DNA of 64,000 bases. Origin: Ligula intestinalis (Eukaryota; Platyhelminthes; Cestoda; Diphyllobothriidea; Diphyllobothriidae). Under the pieces are notes generated by a model. That model was not told the origin of the DNA. It saw only the letters and a program-made list of their open reading frames with translations, and made no database searches. The position numbers and the translations under genes are program-made. Shown here one piece after another: positions 37,735 through 49,064 of the stretch. The stretch covers positions 22,972,877 to 23,036,876 of the forward strand of contig JAYGXS010000009.1 of the NCBI GenBank assembly GCA_036362985.1, in the 5' to 3' direction. How positions within the stretch are numbered: position 1 is the stretch's first letter; the number at the start of each line of letters is the position of its first letter.

Positions 37735-38750
37735 AACGGAGATCGATCACAGCAAAAAATTTTTTCGTGAGCTTTCGAGCTCCTACAAGAGCCCATCGTC
37801 AGAGGTGGAGCAACAGTAACAAATGTGGAAGCTACTTGGGGCGTGTGTACAATAACTAAAATTTTGAACATGCAGAAAATCAATAATTGTCTGTGCTGCC
37901 GACTTGCCACTGAGAGCTGTGCTAGCCTGTGTCAGTAGGCAAGATGGACAAGTTGGGTGGAAATATTTACAGAAATAGAATCGTCAACAAAACAAGTAAT
38001 AGTAATGGTGGGAGGGATGGGCAATTAAAAAAGTCATAGGAGAAGGGAAGGAGGATGAGAAGAGAGGGATTGTGTAGGCTTGGCAGCCAAATGGCCACGT
38101 CAGCATCGAAAGTGGGATGATTATAGAGGATGTTGGGCCAATTGATTACGGCGGGCGTCTGGATGTGATCGTTTGCAATAGCGTAAGGCCCTGTATGCTG
38201 GCGCCAATTCGGCACATCTGTTGACCGAATTCTCATCCGTGGACCAGGCTTCGATACATTTTCTGCTCGTCTTGTTTCCCGCGTGGGCGAGTACCTTGAC
38301 AGCAGTGAAGTTGAACTCATGCCCTGTTTCGCAGGTGTGAGTTGCAACTTGTGATGATTCGTCGCCTAGTCACACGGCCTGCTTGTGTTCATGTATACGC
38401 GATCCGAGCATGCATTCCGTTTGACCTGTATAATTACAGCGACAGTTTAGGCATGTGATGCGATATACTAATCCAAATTGTTCATTCTGCGTAAGCCGGT
38501 CTTTTTTTTCATCACTCTACTGCACATTCTAGCTTTGGGTCTGTGTGCAATTCCAACACCTAGTCCCGCAGTGATGCGCTCAGTAGCTTCTGAGACGTCT
38601 TTTATGTATGGCAGAGCGTGCCATATCTTCGGTGGTTCTTCTGTTTGGGTCCCCCGGGGCCGAACGCGAAGGAATCGGTTTATAAATGCTTTTGGATAAC
38701 AGTTCCGCGTGAACTGGTCACGGAGATATCTGGCCTCGCGTGTCTTTTCA
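37735..38750 (-). repeat. Left inverted arm of a Penelope-like element
   Basis: A roughly 1-kb inverted copy of 40430-41465. The 126-codon frame at 37967-38347 (minus) translates identically to the one at 40835-41215 (plus), and the 73-codon frames at 38478-38699 and 40483-40704 differ at one residue. The arm therefore contains the 3' end of the PLE coding region, the A/G-rich tail and a hammerhead-like core. Inverted or partial terminal copies of this kind are known for Penelope-like elements. Confidence 0.85.
37766..37805 (-). ncRNA. Hammerhead-ribozyme-like core, left arm
   Basis: Minus strand: CCT, then CTGACGA (37796-37802), a stem II hairpin (GGGCTC with GAGCTC, loop about 6), then GAAA (37773-37776) and a UC cleavage-site candidate. 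The closing stem I is weaker than in the right arm, because ACG replaces AGG. Hammerhead motifs have been described in Penelope-like elements. Activity here is unproven. Confidence 0.5.
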
Positions 38751-38979
38751 GTTTTTGGTAAAAATGTTGAAATAAATCGATATTTTTACGGACAAACGAA
38801 CAAAAGCACTTGAATTCGTAATTTGTTTAGCAGAACTTCCAAAACCATCTGTATCTCGTTGCATTCGATCTCTCAAAACAATTAAAAAGGAATGTGAGAA
38901 AGGGAACTCTTTGGAGATTTTATCGCCGACAATCTTGGAAAGATGATCTCAACTTTGACACGCTACCAGCAGACTAAGA

Positions 38980-40860
38980 AAGGGGATGGTTGGAGAGAAA
39001 ACGGAATAATTTAAAACCCGCTGACACTACAAGCCCTGGCGTGGTCCACAACCTCTCATCCAAACAACTAGCAGAACAGGAATTACACGTGCTACGGCAT
39101 GAAACCTGTTTTAATACCGCAGATGCCGACCCAGTTGACTTCATTACTGTACAAGAAGCGACGATGTTGAGAACTGAAGCAACTGACGACACAAAACACT
39201 TAGTCCGACAACGTGTGACCTCCTTGTTGATGGCTTACAAACGAAGCAATATATTTCGCAAAGGCAGTCAAAAGACATGAAATACCTGAGGAAAGATGAC
39301 AGTATTATCGCCCTGCCTACTGATAAGGGATGATCGACTGTCGTGATGAATTGACATGACTACAGTGAAAAAAATTAACATTTCTGGACGACAGAATTTT
39401 ACAGACCAGCTGGGAACTCACAAGCAAAAGCAGTATCTGACTGTCAGACTAAACTACTTAGAGAATACTGGCGCAAGAATGTGATTACGGTGAATGAGTG
39501 GCGCGAGATGAAAGTAATGGTTACCGCTCTGGCTAGATTCTATAGACTGCCAAAAATCCACAAACTGAATGTCCCACTTCGGCCAATCGTTGCCCCTAAA
39601 GGCAGCCCAACCTATAACTTGGCAAAGTGGATGAATAGAAAACTTAATTTCCTCCAAGGCAACTCGATTACCTCAGTCCAATCAGCCTCTCGATTCCTCG
39701 AGGACCTCCGACGTCGGACGATTCAATCGGACGAAATCATGGTTTCTTTCGATGTGACGTCATTGCTCACATCCATACCGCCAAAACTTGCGCACGATAT
39801 CTTACAGAAGAGACTTTAAGAGGCATATGATGAGGCCCAAAACCCACTAAAAATTAAACACCTTATGAGGTTATTCAAATTCTGCCAGAAAACTTACTGT
39901 ACCTTTGAAGGTGTTTTTCCCCGGTACAAATTGAAAACAGGCGAAAACAGGCGAAAACAGCAGAATTCATTGATATCAATGAATTCTGCTACTTTACCTT
40001 TGCTGGAGAAACGTGTGAACAGATCAAAGGAACTCCGATGGGCTCCCCGATCTCTGGCTTAGTGGCAGAACTGGTTCTACAGGAACTAGAAAACATTGCC
40101 TTCACCCACATGAGCCTGTCTTCTGACGCCGCTACGTCGATGACACGTTTGTCATCATCACGAGAAATATGCTGCAAAACTTCCATGACTTGCTCAATGG
40201 AATATTTCCTGACATACAATTTACACGGGAAGAAGAAAAAGAGCAGCAGCTGCCTTTCGTTGATGTCCACGTCAAGAGAACACCCAACGGTGAATTAGGG
40301 ACGACGGTTTACAGGAAGATGACGAACACAACATAAATCCTCAGTTTTCACAGTAGCCATCCAGTTGCCCACAAACGGAGCTGTGTAAAAACACTCTTCA
40401 AACGGATCCAGACCCACTGCAGTAAACCAGAGGAAAAGGCACGCGAGGCCAAATATCTCCGTGACCAGTTCATGTGGAACGGTTATCCAAAAGCATGTAT
40501 AAACCGATTCCTTCGCGTTCGGCCCCGGGGGACCCAAACAGAAGAACCACCGAAGATATGGCACGCTCTGCCATACATAAAAGACGTCTCAGAAGCTACT
40601 GAGCGCATCACTGCGGGACTAGGTGTTGGAATTGCACACAGACCCAAAGCTAGAATGTGCAGTAGAGTGATGAAAAAAAAGACCGGCTTACGCAGAATGA
40701 ACAATTTGGATTAGTATATCGCATCACATGCCTAAACTGTCGCTGTAATTATACAGGTCAAACGGAATGCATGCTCGGATCGCGTATACATGAACACAAG
40801 CAGGCCGTGTGACTAGGCGACGAATCATCACAAGTTGCAACTCACACCTGCGAAACAGGG
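38980..40860 (+). pseudogene. Penelope-like element, reverse transcriptase (broken)
   Basis: Plus strand, in order: N-terminal region from about 38990; ARFYRLPKIHKLNVPLRPIV (39532-39590); PTYNLAKWMNRKL; motif A IMVSFDVTSLLTSIP (39740-39780); a damaged stretch with a 32-bp palindrome at 39959-39990; IKGTPMGSPISGLVAELVLQ (from about 40023); catalytic RYVDDTFVII (YVDD at 40133-40144); QLPFVDVHVKRTPNGELGTT; and, from about 40480, the linker leading into a GIY-YIG-like Cys-rich segment (CLNCRCNYTGQTE) at about 40733-40772. Several stops and frameshifts separate these blocks, so no intact protein is encoded. The motif order is that of canonical PLE ORFs. Confidence 0.88.
39959..39990. repeat. Perfect 32-bp palindrome inside PLE reverse transcriptase
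   Basis: The two 16-base halves (39959-39974 and 39975-39990) are exact reverse complements with no spacer. It is preceded by a 10-base unit (like 'aaaacaggcg') repeated about three times at 39934-39960. It lies where the RT frame shifts, just before the segment that reads FTFAGETCEQIKG. Confidence 0.9.
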
Positions 40861-41465
40861 CATGAGTTCAACTTCACTGCTGTCAAGGTACTCGCCCACG
40901 CGGGAAACAAGACGAGCAGAAAATGTATCGAAGCCTGGTCCACGGATGAGAATTCGGTCAACAGATGTGCCGAATTGGCGCCAGCATACAGGGCCTTACG
41001 CTATTGCAAACGATCACATCCAGACGCCCGCCGTAATCAATTGGCCCAACATCCTCTATAATCATCCCACTTTCGATGCTGACGTGGCCATTTGGCTGCC
41101 AAGCCTACACAATCCCTCTCTTCTCATCCTCCTTCCCTTCTCCTATGACTTTTTTAATTGCCCATCCCTCCCACCATTACTATTACTTGTTTTGTTGACG
41201 ATTCTATTTCTGTAAATATTTCCACCCAACTTGTCCGTCTTGCCTACTGACACAGGCTAGCACAGCCCTCAGTGGCAAGTCGGCAGCACAGACAATTATT
41301 GATTTTCTGCATGTTCAAAATTTTAGTTATTGTACACACGCCCCAAGTAGCTTCCACATTTGTTACTGTTTCTCCACCTCTGACGATGGGCTCTTGTAGA
41401 AGCTCGAAAGTTCAGGAAAAAATTAATTTTTTTGCAGTGATCGACCATACGTCTCCTTTACCAAT
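40430..41465 (+). mobile_element. Right arm and 3' end of the Penelope-like element
   Basis: It contains the RT-to-endonuclease linker (40483-40714), the GIY-YIG region, and a C-terminal block with HTCETGHEFNFTAVKVLAH (about 40844-40895) and DENSVNRCAELAPAYRALR. The non-coding tail leads into a hammerhead-like core. It is near-identical in inverted orientation to 37735-38750, so the element is flanked by long inverted arms. The CTC/TTC-rich tail (41107-41200) gives a spurious hydrophobic C-terminus in one frame. Confidence 0.82.
41376..41416 (+). ncRNA. Hammerhead-ribozyme-like core, right arm
   Basis: CCT (41377-41379) opens stem I. CTGACGA (41380-41386) is the conserved core, and GGGCT with AGCTC (41401-41405) form stem II with one G-U pair. 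GAAA follows (41406-41409), then a two-base minimal stem III, UC (41412-41413), and AGG (41414-41416) closes stem I. This is the most complete of the candidate cores in the window. PLE hammerheads are known to have very short helix III. Confidence 0.55.
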
Positions 41466-41764
41466 AGGCATTCCTGGAATACGAATATTTTCTCGCATTT
41501 GCAAATATTAATGCTTTGAGGATCAAGCAAGTCACTAAAAACAATTAAAAGATAGCATTTCAAGGTTGCAGAACCTGAAGTAGTTCTGTGGTGATTTCAC
41601 TACTAGGGGATTGCGAGAGTAGGGTGTTGGATTCAACGATTTATTCTGGTCACAGCTGAAGGCATGTGTTAATTGACTAGATGTTTAGAAATTACGGGGT
41701 GGGGGAGTGTTCGGGTGACCATTCAAAATTATGTCTTCTTCTGACAACTCTGAATCCTGATGTG

Positions 41765-41900
41765 AAGAAAATCTGATCGCTGGGACAAGACTTTTATTCG
41801 TCTTGCACCTCGACGTCCGTCAATGGTTCTCCGTCAGCAACATCAACAGAGAACGCTAGGAGAAACTCTGAACCCTCTTTGTGCAGCCTTTGTAGCTAAC
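41765..41900 (+). repeat. Family F dispersed repeat, copy 3 (partial)
   Basis: It shares 'gaaaatctgatcgctggg' and 'acaagacttttattcgtc' with the 10.6-kb and 31.4-kb copies, then diverges. It lies about 300 bp beyond the 38-41 kb PLE. Confidence 0.45.
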
Positions 41901-43049
41901 TAGTGCGTGTCTTCCATGTGCCTTATGGGTTTTTATTCTGCAATTTTCTTTGAGGAACGTTCCCATGCCTGTTGATTAAGCATAGAAAACTAACTCAGAA
42001 ATGCTGGCTGGTAAATTGTCAATCTTATTGTGAACGAAGGAGTAATTGTAGACGTGAAAGTTGTCTTCAGATGGCCTTGCATTGTACTGCCTACGTAATT
42101 ATTTAGACGCCACACCTGCTTCGTATCAAGGGCCTGCGTTATGATCATCCACATTCACGTCAGCATTATTATTTGCATACAGCAGAAATCCAGGTCGTTT
42201 GCCTACACCAAAAGTCCTCTCTAAACGTTAGTGATGATTCCGCTCAACTGGGACAACGATTAGATGGCATCGCGCGTTTCAGACAGATAAATGGTCCGGT
42301 CACCCGATCGGAGCACGTTAAAAGGTCATATGTGGGAACTTACGAGCGGAGGACACGCTAAGTGGCGCGCGCGGCCAGAGGAGTTAAAGTTTGTTTTACT
42401 GCTGACAGGAAACCCGCAACCTTTGAACCATCGGCAATTGGTTGGCTTCAGGCGATGATCGATCAGTCCGATCTCTTACTTGCGACACACGCTAACACAC
42501 AATTTCAACGTGTCATGGAAATTATCAGAAAATCTTACCATCGTGAATATAATACTGTGTAAAGAAACAGGAAGGGTCTTGCTGTCTTTCGCGGTTCATT
42601 CCCAGGGGAACGCACAGGAGTTTTGCGTAAATTACCACAGCTTATTGTGACTGCAGATTCATAAAATATCTAGGGCATCTCACCAAGCAATAATTTACCT
42701 TTTATAAAATGGACCTTTAAAACAAGCTTGAAATCAAATAACTGGCAACCTCGATTTCCAGTGGAGGTTAATGGTACGAAAGGTGAAACAGCAAATAGGA
42801 TTATAGACAAAAACTTTATGAATTTTAACAGACGGCAATCTAGAAGGGCGGATCAACATCTTCTGCATGCATGCTTGACATATACGAAACTTCTTAATGT
42901 GTCAATAACTTCCGACTTCTTTGTATGAATAAAAGCAATAATTGGCATAAAAAGCTGAATTAACATTTTTTTCACTCTTTAAAGATTGTGTGAAAATATG
43001 CACTCAAAAGGTGTTCTTTTCACTATTTAGGAGGTTTGGCGAATTTGCT
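41901..43049. other. Intronic sequence, nothing recognised
   Basis: Short frames with no motifs; no repeat family was recognised. Confidence 0.4.
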
Positions 43050-43330
43050 TAGTCTAGTTGACCCAACTGTGAAAAACTTCGTGGCGTCGACGGGAGTCAA
43101 ACCCGCACAACAGAGAAGGTCTTTATGCGAAGCCAACGCTCTGCCGAGTTGAGCTACGACGCCACGCCATCGCCGTGAATTTTACTACTTGTGGCTCGAT
43201 TTTAGCCGCTCAACTTTACCGCCCGTATGGTATCCACCAATACGGAAGAACAAGCTGACTGCCTAAGCAGGATTTCCTAAGCAATCAATCTAGAATCCAC
43301 CAGGATGATACTAGGCTGACTTAATTATTT
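43050..43330 (-). repeat. Family A repeat with tRNA-like module, copy 2
   Basis: The 81-base module at 43083-43163 (minus) has a perfect 7-bp acceptor-type stem (GGCGTCG with CGACGCC), a D-arm-like segment 'agctcaactcggcagagc' and a T-arm 'gcgggtttgactcccgt' that pairs well. The segment between the D and T arms is about 31 bases and does not form a normal anticodon arm. Flanks are shared with the 10.9-kb copy ('ttgacccaactgtgaaa' and 'ggatgatactaggctga'). It is a tRNA-derived repeat and probably not a functional tRNA. Confidence 0.65.
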
Positions 43331-46300
43331 AGTGGGGCTTCGCAGATTTGCTTGATTTAGTTGACCCACTTCTTTTCACCCACCCTTACAAGTTGCAGTA
43401 CATTGTTTTGGATGGCTAATCATCATAAAGATGGCATGTTCACCGGGATTCTTAACTTTAATTGCCTTCTCCCTTCATTTTTACGACAACTAGCCCAATC
43501 CAGGAGATCTGGGCATATTTAACAAGAATTTCCGGGGACTGACTGCAGTTATCACCCCACTGCTGGGCAGGGGAACAGGAACGTACTTTCCCGCTGTACC
43601 GTAGAAATTGCGCTAACAGTCGGGCTGTATCGACTTCCGCGTTCTATTCTAATTGTGACGTCAACCTATCTCTCAACCTAACCTTAACAGCAATCCCAGC
43701 GCTGAGGTGCCTGGAATTTGGCCCGAAGCCATTCTTTTATTGCGGGCATTCACCGGTCCTGCCGAGGTGGGGCGGGCTATAAACTACGCCCACATAATTC
43801 CCGCATACTCGGGCGCCAAAACAAGTGGATCGGTCTAAACTACAAATGCACATGCAGCCAAATAAAAACGGCAAAAATATTTTGAAATGCATATTCTGTT
43901 CCTCAGAAATAGAAAACATGCGAAAAACACGAAACTCCCTACTGGACGAATAGAATTTTTGCAGGATGTGGCATACCAGTTAGCCAAGGCCAGATTTTTA
44001 GCAGAGATTTCAAATAAGACTGATAGCAGTCCAAATATATCATTATGTACTGTTGGAAATGCTAGCGGTAACAGGGAAGATGGTAATATGAAGAAATAGA
44101 AAGCGAGATATCGTGGGAATAGACGTTCTTATAGGTTCGCATAGTAATAGGTTTCTCAGTGACTGAGGAGTTTATACACAAGTTTCGTATCTAACGGATG
44201 GAATCAAAATTATATTAGTAACCAAAAAATGCAATTTTCGCAGATTCCAGATATCCACAAAATGTCGATTAAATGAATTGATAGATACAGTAGATTTTCA
44301 TAAGAGACATTTTCGAAATGAAGCAGTTAATGAAGAAATTCGCCTGGATAGGTAGTTTCCTGCGTGAAACCTAGTCAAGAGGAAAGTTGATGTCCACAAG
44401 AAAGACCAGCGATGAACATGCCCCTGATCAACTGGAGTTATCTGCAGCGAGTTTCAACATTTGTAGACGACGATTTGCTTCTTCCGCCTTACTGGCTAAT
44501 ACGCTGAAGATTCTGCCACAAATGAAAGGAGTCAATTTTAGTTTTATTGTGGAGGCCTTCTTGTTATTTTGCCCAGTAATAGGCAACATTTGTTTGAAGT
44601 AGGTTTTAAAATGGTCGCGTGAAAATTAACATATTTCTTCTATGGTTAATGCAATACACATCATTTATTAAAAGTAAGCTGTAGGTGGTCTGTTTGCCGT
44701 TATTTGTAAAATAACTCTAGATGGCGGGAACCTAAGGACATGATAAAACAGACCAGTGCCCTTTGGCATTATTACTACGCTTTATAATGCTAACCTACAA
44801 ACATTTGCAAATCAGAAGCTTCAAGTGACAGCCATCTATTGTCCTTTTGAAAATAGCGCTGTTTTTGAACGTACGTCAGACTTGATTGACATTAACAGAA
44901 GCAGCAAGTTTTCAGTTGGTAAAGATTTTGTTTCCAAGTCCTTTCCGCCCCCCTAACAACGTTTTCGACGTTAATTACTCTCTGCGGTAATTATAATAGC
45001 TGGGGAAGTTGTCCGGATATAAGGAGAATTTAGACCCTGTCCAGAAGTGTGTGCGTGTGCGTTTTCCTATTAATAACATGTGAAAATTCATGTGTACCAA
45101 AAGGTACTTTCTGCGTAGGGTTTTGAGCAAACCCGTATAGTATACAACCTCGGACATATTCCAGACTGTCCGTTTTTGGGTGTGGTCTTCGCGATTTATC
45201 GGTTCCATCAACAAGTGCACCCGTGATAACTGTCACACACGCGCTGTCAATTAAACTATTTCTGTTTGATCTGGCAAGGTTCGCACTTGAGTGATTTGTT
45301 TATCTTTATGGGGTCCAGATAGAGAGACCGAGACAGACAGAGAGAGAGAGAGAGACAAAGTCTGTTCTTACTCATTTTCGTGAAATGGCTTCCAAATGTT
45401 TACTGAACAAATACGCCAAAGTAAACACCGCCTGCTGTGAAGGAAAGTGAACTGTTACTTTGGCCGAAGTACAGACGCCTATTTGACGCAATTGCGAGAC
45501 TACCGTGCCACCCATTAGGGCGTGAGAGTAGACTTTGGTAAGTTACCACCACACCCCTGGTGCTCACAGATGGTGCTGCGAAACAGGTATATGCGACAAA
45601 CATAGACTCATTCCAGTGTTGTACAAAGTTAACGGTGAATGAAGTGAGTTGAAATTGTTTATAACGGATTCATGTCCGCGATAACGGTTCTTCTTTGAGT
45701 GGGGCTTGCTGAGAGTTCCTCATGTATATTTATTGAAGTGTCTTTATCGGTATTAATATGTTTGCAAACTTTGGTAAAAGTTAAGTTTATCGTCCATCTT
45801 AGATGTCCCGGTGGTATAAGTTTAGCTTAGTTTTAAATTATTATTTGCTTTAATAGTGTAAATTTAATTTCAGTTTACTTAAGTTAGTGTTGTATACGTA
45901 AGCTTAGTTTAGTTAGTTTACTTTAGTATCTAGTGGTTCTTTAATTATATTTATCTAAAGACGGCGGTTTCTAACTAAACTGAATCTAAAATTAAACTGC
46001 TGTATTAGATAATTAACAAAAAAATAGACCTGCGAGGAAGTTTGTTTATCGATAGGCTACCCTCTGATGTCCACATAGGGGTTTTGATATGATTCCAGTT
46101 TTTTAAGTCGAGAACTGAAGTCACCTGCAACTAATGCGTTTACATGGCGTCTCTTCTGTAACCCCTTTTCCCGTATATCGTTTGAATTTTTCAAATACAC
46201 TTCAGCTGATGAAAAAGTAGAAGGAATTTGTCATATTTGAAGAAAAATTGGCCCGATTCATTGGACCTTGAGGCAGCACATGGGTGTGTAGTGTGAGAAT

Positions 46301-48647
46301 GGCAACCTCTAGCATAACCAACAATTACCGCTGCCTTTTCACTTTTTTCTCAAGTTCAGTGTTTAGGCCCAGTCACCTTAATCACTCAGACATCTACCCA
46401 CGACCCGCATTAAACCCGAGGATGACGTTTCTTGGTTCATCCCTCGTGACACGTCCCAGTAAAAGGGACTTTTGTAGGTCAGCTGTGCATTAAAGTGCAG
46501 TATGTTTAAGGGGTAATAGGCATAGACATTTAATCCCGTCTTTGGCTGATACTCTTCAGCTTTCTTCCCTAGTCTGACTATTTTTCGTGAATAGGAGAGT
46601 GTACACAAAGCCGTGAAGAGCTGTTCGCTTCCTATTGTGCGCCAAAGGCTTTGGGGGCGGGGGGTGGGGGTAGCATTCTCCCACACCGACATGCGGATCT
46701 CCTCGCAATCGTTTCTCTCAGCCATAGCTTTCATGTGCGTTGACCCCTTTTTATCGAAGCCTGCTTACTATGCACGATAGGCCCGAAGCGTGTGAAAACG
46801 TAGATTACGTCAACCCACTTACTAGACCAGTGTTTGTCGCTTGTATTGCGGACTTTGCCCTACTACGTTAACCTAATGGGTGGAAGGAGAGAGTGACAGA
46901 GCGAGGTAAATGGTGCTCTATTTTACCCTGGGATGACAATGTGAGTGCCGCCGATGAAGATGTTTGTCGCCTGTTCAATAGGATAGACGCAAGCCTGGCA
47001 ACTTGTGCGTGATCTGCTTTACTAGCGGAGCAGACTTCTGTAGGGTCTATTGCCTTCCCTATTCCCTTGCCCTGGAGGTAGGGCCTGGGCGTAGTGGCTG
47101 ACGAAGTCGAACAGTCACTCTAATTAGTCCACACGCGACCTCTTTCCTGACTTAATGTGCCAGGATTGTGTATGGGGTGCGAAGAGCGTCATATAAGTGG
47201 GAATGTTGCAAAAGAGCCATGGAGGCTGCCACTTGGTCTACAGGAGGGCCGTCAGTTGGTACGACTCTCAGTGCGTCGGGAGAAGTTCAAGTGCGTCTGA
47301 TTAGCAGGACGGCGCCGGAATCTGTCGTGAGAATGTATTCCGCCAGTATCAGTCTCATTTCACCCTCACCTTTATACACTATTAGGGCCTCTGAACTAGC
47401 GGGTGCCAGGACTGACAATCCGTTAATGACTATGTCGAGGCTATGTCACCAAATGCATCTGCGATAGTATGTGGAGGCTCGTGAGCAAAGAGCCAATTTC
47501 CTTGATGGTTGGCGCCAATGCATCCGGTGAGCGGATGTGACGCTAAACGTCTTTTAAAATTGCCAGTGTGAAAAAGGCAGACTTTAAAATGGAGGGAGGG
47601 TCATCGTTATAAAAGCTCATTATCGCATTTGCAGTAAGTGGCATGCCCAAGACTACGCCCTCATGCCGTGACGAAAAAATTCACCGAAACCGTCACAGAC
47701 GGGACGAGGGAGGAAAAACGATGGGGTGCATGGTACCGATACTGACTCAGCGCATTCGGCACAACACAACAATGAAGTCAGCCTGTTCTCGAGGAGGCTC
47801 GGCGGCGTGATCATGGTGGTCGTAGTGGTGGTTTTATTGATACTTATTGTTTTCGTGTGGGGTCTGATGAGCTCGTGGGTGGCGCGCTAGAGGCGGCAAC
47901 TGGCGCCATTGCGCTCAAATTTCATTTCTCCCCCGGTCGATTTGAATTCCGGCACGCCGGAAGGTTACTGGTGTGTGTGGGAAGGGGACGGAAGAAGCAG
48001 GAGATGCAGCGTGGTAGACCCAGCTCGGCCCAGGGCTTAACGTTCCCCATCCCCCTCTTACCCTTGTTGACCTAAAACACAGTAAGACTATCGCAGCACG
48101 CCGCGTGGTATCCCTAGGAAAGCAACTGATTTAAGCCCAGAAATGGTGGTATGGGATTAGCATGGCTAACGCTTGAGGTGGATGTGCGAGAATCGAGAGC
48201 CCAGAATAGAGTTTCCTGGACGTAGACAGGAGGGTTAGATCTGTGCCCTCGTTGGCCTTCATCTGCAGTTTGAGTGTAGGAAGTTATAGGTGTGGTAGAT
48301 GCGGTGTGTTGATGAGTCACTATGAAACTATTTTAATGCAAATGACGACCGCACCCACCTCGTCATCCGCAGTCGATATACGACTTTGAAAGGAAGCAGA
48401 AAACGGAAATTACTGTTTTCTCGTAAAGGAAGGAAGAGAAAGCCGTTTATCTCGGATTCTTCCAGAAGGCTGGCCCATTTAGCGATGACTTCCAGTATGA
48501 GTCAAACATTTTGTACTTTTAATGCTTTGAATGATTCAGTTAGTCTGGGCATACCAAACTGCTCTCTCCCCTCTCGCTTTCTCTGTTTTGTCTCCTCTGA
48601 CGCAACAGCTGCTTACAAAACGGCCTTTCTTCTCTCTTTTTTTCTAG
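43331..48647. other. End of intron 1, mostly featureless
   Basis: No gene was recognised. A GA repeat lies at about 45335-45356, and an A/T-rich 'ttagttta' island at 45830-46020. The frame at 48386-48787 overlaps PDE4 exon 2 in a different reading frame and is not supported as a gene. Confidence 0.45.
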
Positions 48648-48700
48648 TTCTCGATTCGGGACACCTCATGGAGACGATACGCGCCGAGTTCCCTGTGCAG
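48648..48700 (+). CDS. PDE4 micro-exon (linker between UCR1 and UCR2)
   Basis: A 53-base exon preceded by a pyrimidine tract and TAG (48645-48647) and followed by GTATGT. Its first base completes the Asp codon begun by exon 1. It then encodes SRFGTPHGDDTRRVPCA and leaves one base that joins the CC of exon 3 to make Ala. The length (2 modulo 3) is exactly what is needed to connect exon 1 (phase 2) with exon 3 (needs one base). The resulting linker of about 34 residues between YLTN and ETLEEL is close in size to the linker in other PDE4 proteins. The linker sequence itself is poorly conserved in the family, so support comes from phase and splice signals rather than homology. Confidence 0.8.
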
Positions 48701-49064
48701 GTATGTATGAGCACCATCAAGCTATCTTTTTCTACTTGCCTTTCAACCCCCTCACACCCAAATGTTTGTTTAGGGTTGATTTTCTGAACAAGTGCTCTCT
48801 AAGTACCGCTGATCTGCTCCCAACGCCCCGTCAGAAGCCTAGCAAACCTGTTATCTTTCATTCAAAAATCAAGTAGCCCCCATCCTCCCCTTGAGTACTT
48901 AAATGGTCAATGCATGCACTTTGGAGCAGCTTGTATGTGGCACGCGTAGATGGATTGTTTAGCATTAGCAAGCACCAAGCACGCATCCACCTCCAGTCGT
49001 CTGAATGCAGTTTTGACGTCGGGACGAGGTTTGTGAAGGAGGACAAAGTGCACAAACTCCTACC

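Larger units (their letters stand above)
5144..48647 (+). other. PDE4 intron 1 (about 43.5 kb)
   Basis: It runs from the donor GTAAGTA at 5144 to a pyrimidine-rich tract ending in TAG at 48645-48647. Exon 1 ends with two bases of a codon and exon 2 supplies the third, so the joint is in frame. The intron is filled with mobile and repetitive DNA, listed separately. I recognise no nested host gene. An additional skipped or alternative exon inside it cannot be excluded. Confidence 0.8.

Noticed and set aside
37967..38347. 126-codon frame with a hydrophobic C-terminus, present twice
   Set aside because: Its conservation reflects the inverted PLE arms. The true PLE frame there reads the endonuclease C-terminus, and the hydrophobic end is a CTC/TTC-rich tail.
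48386..48787. 133-codon plus-strand frame spanning PDE4 exon 2
   Set aside because: It runs in a different frame from the phase-compatible micro-exon, crosses both splice sites, has no domain, and is basic/hydrophobic by chance.
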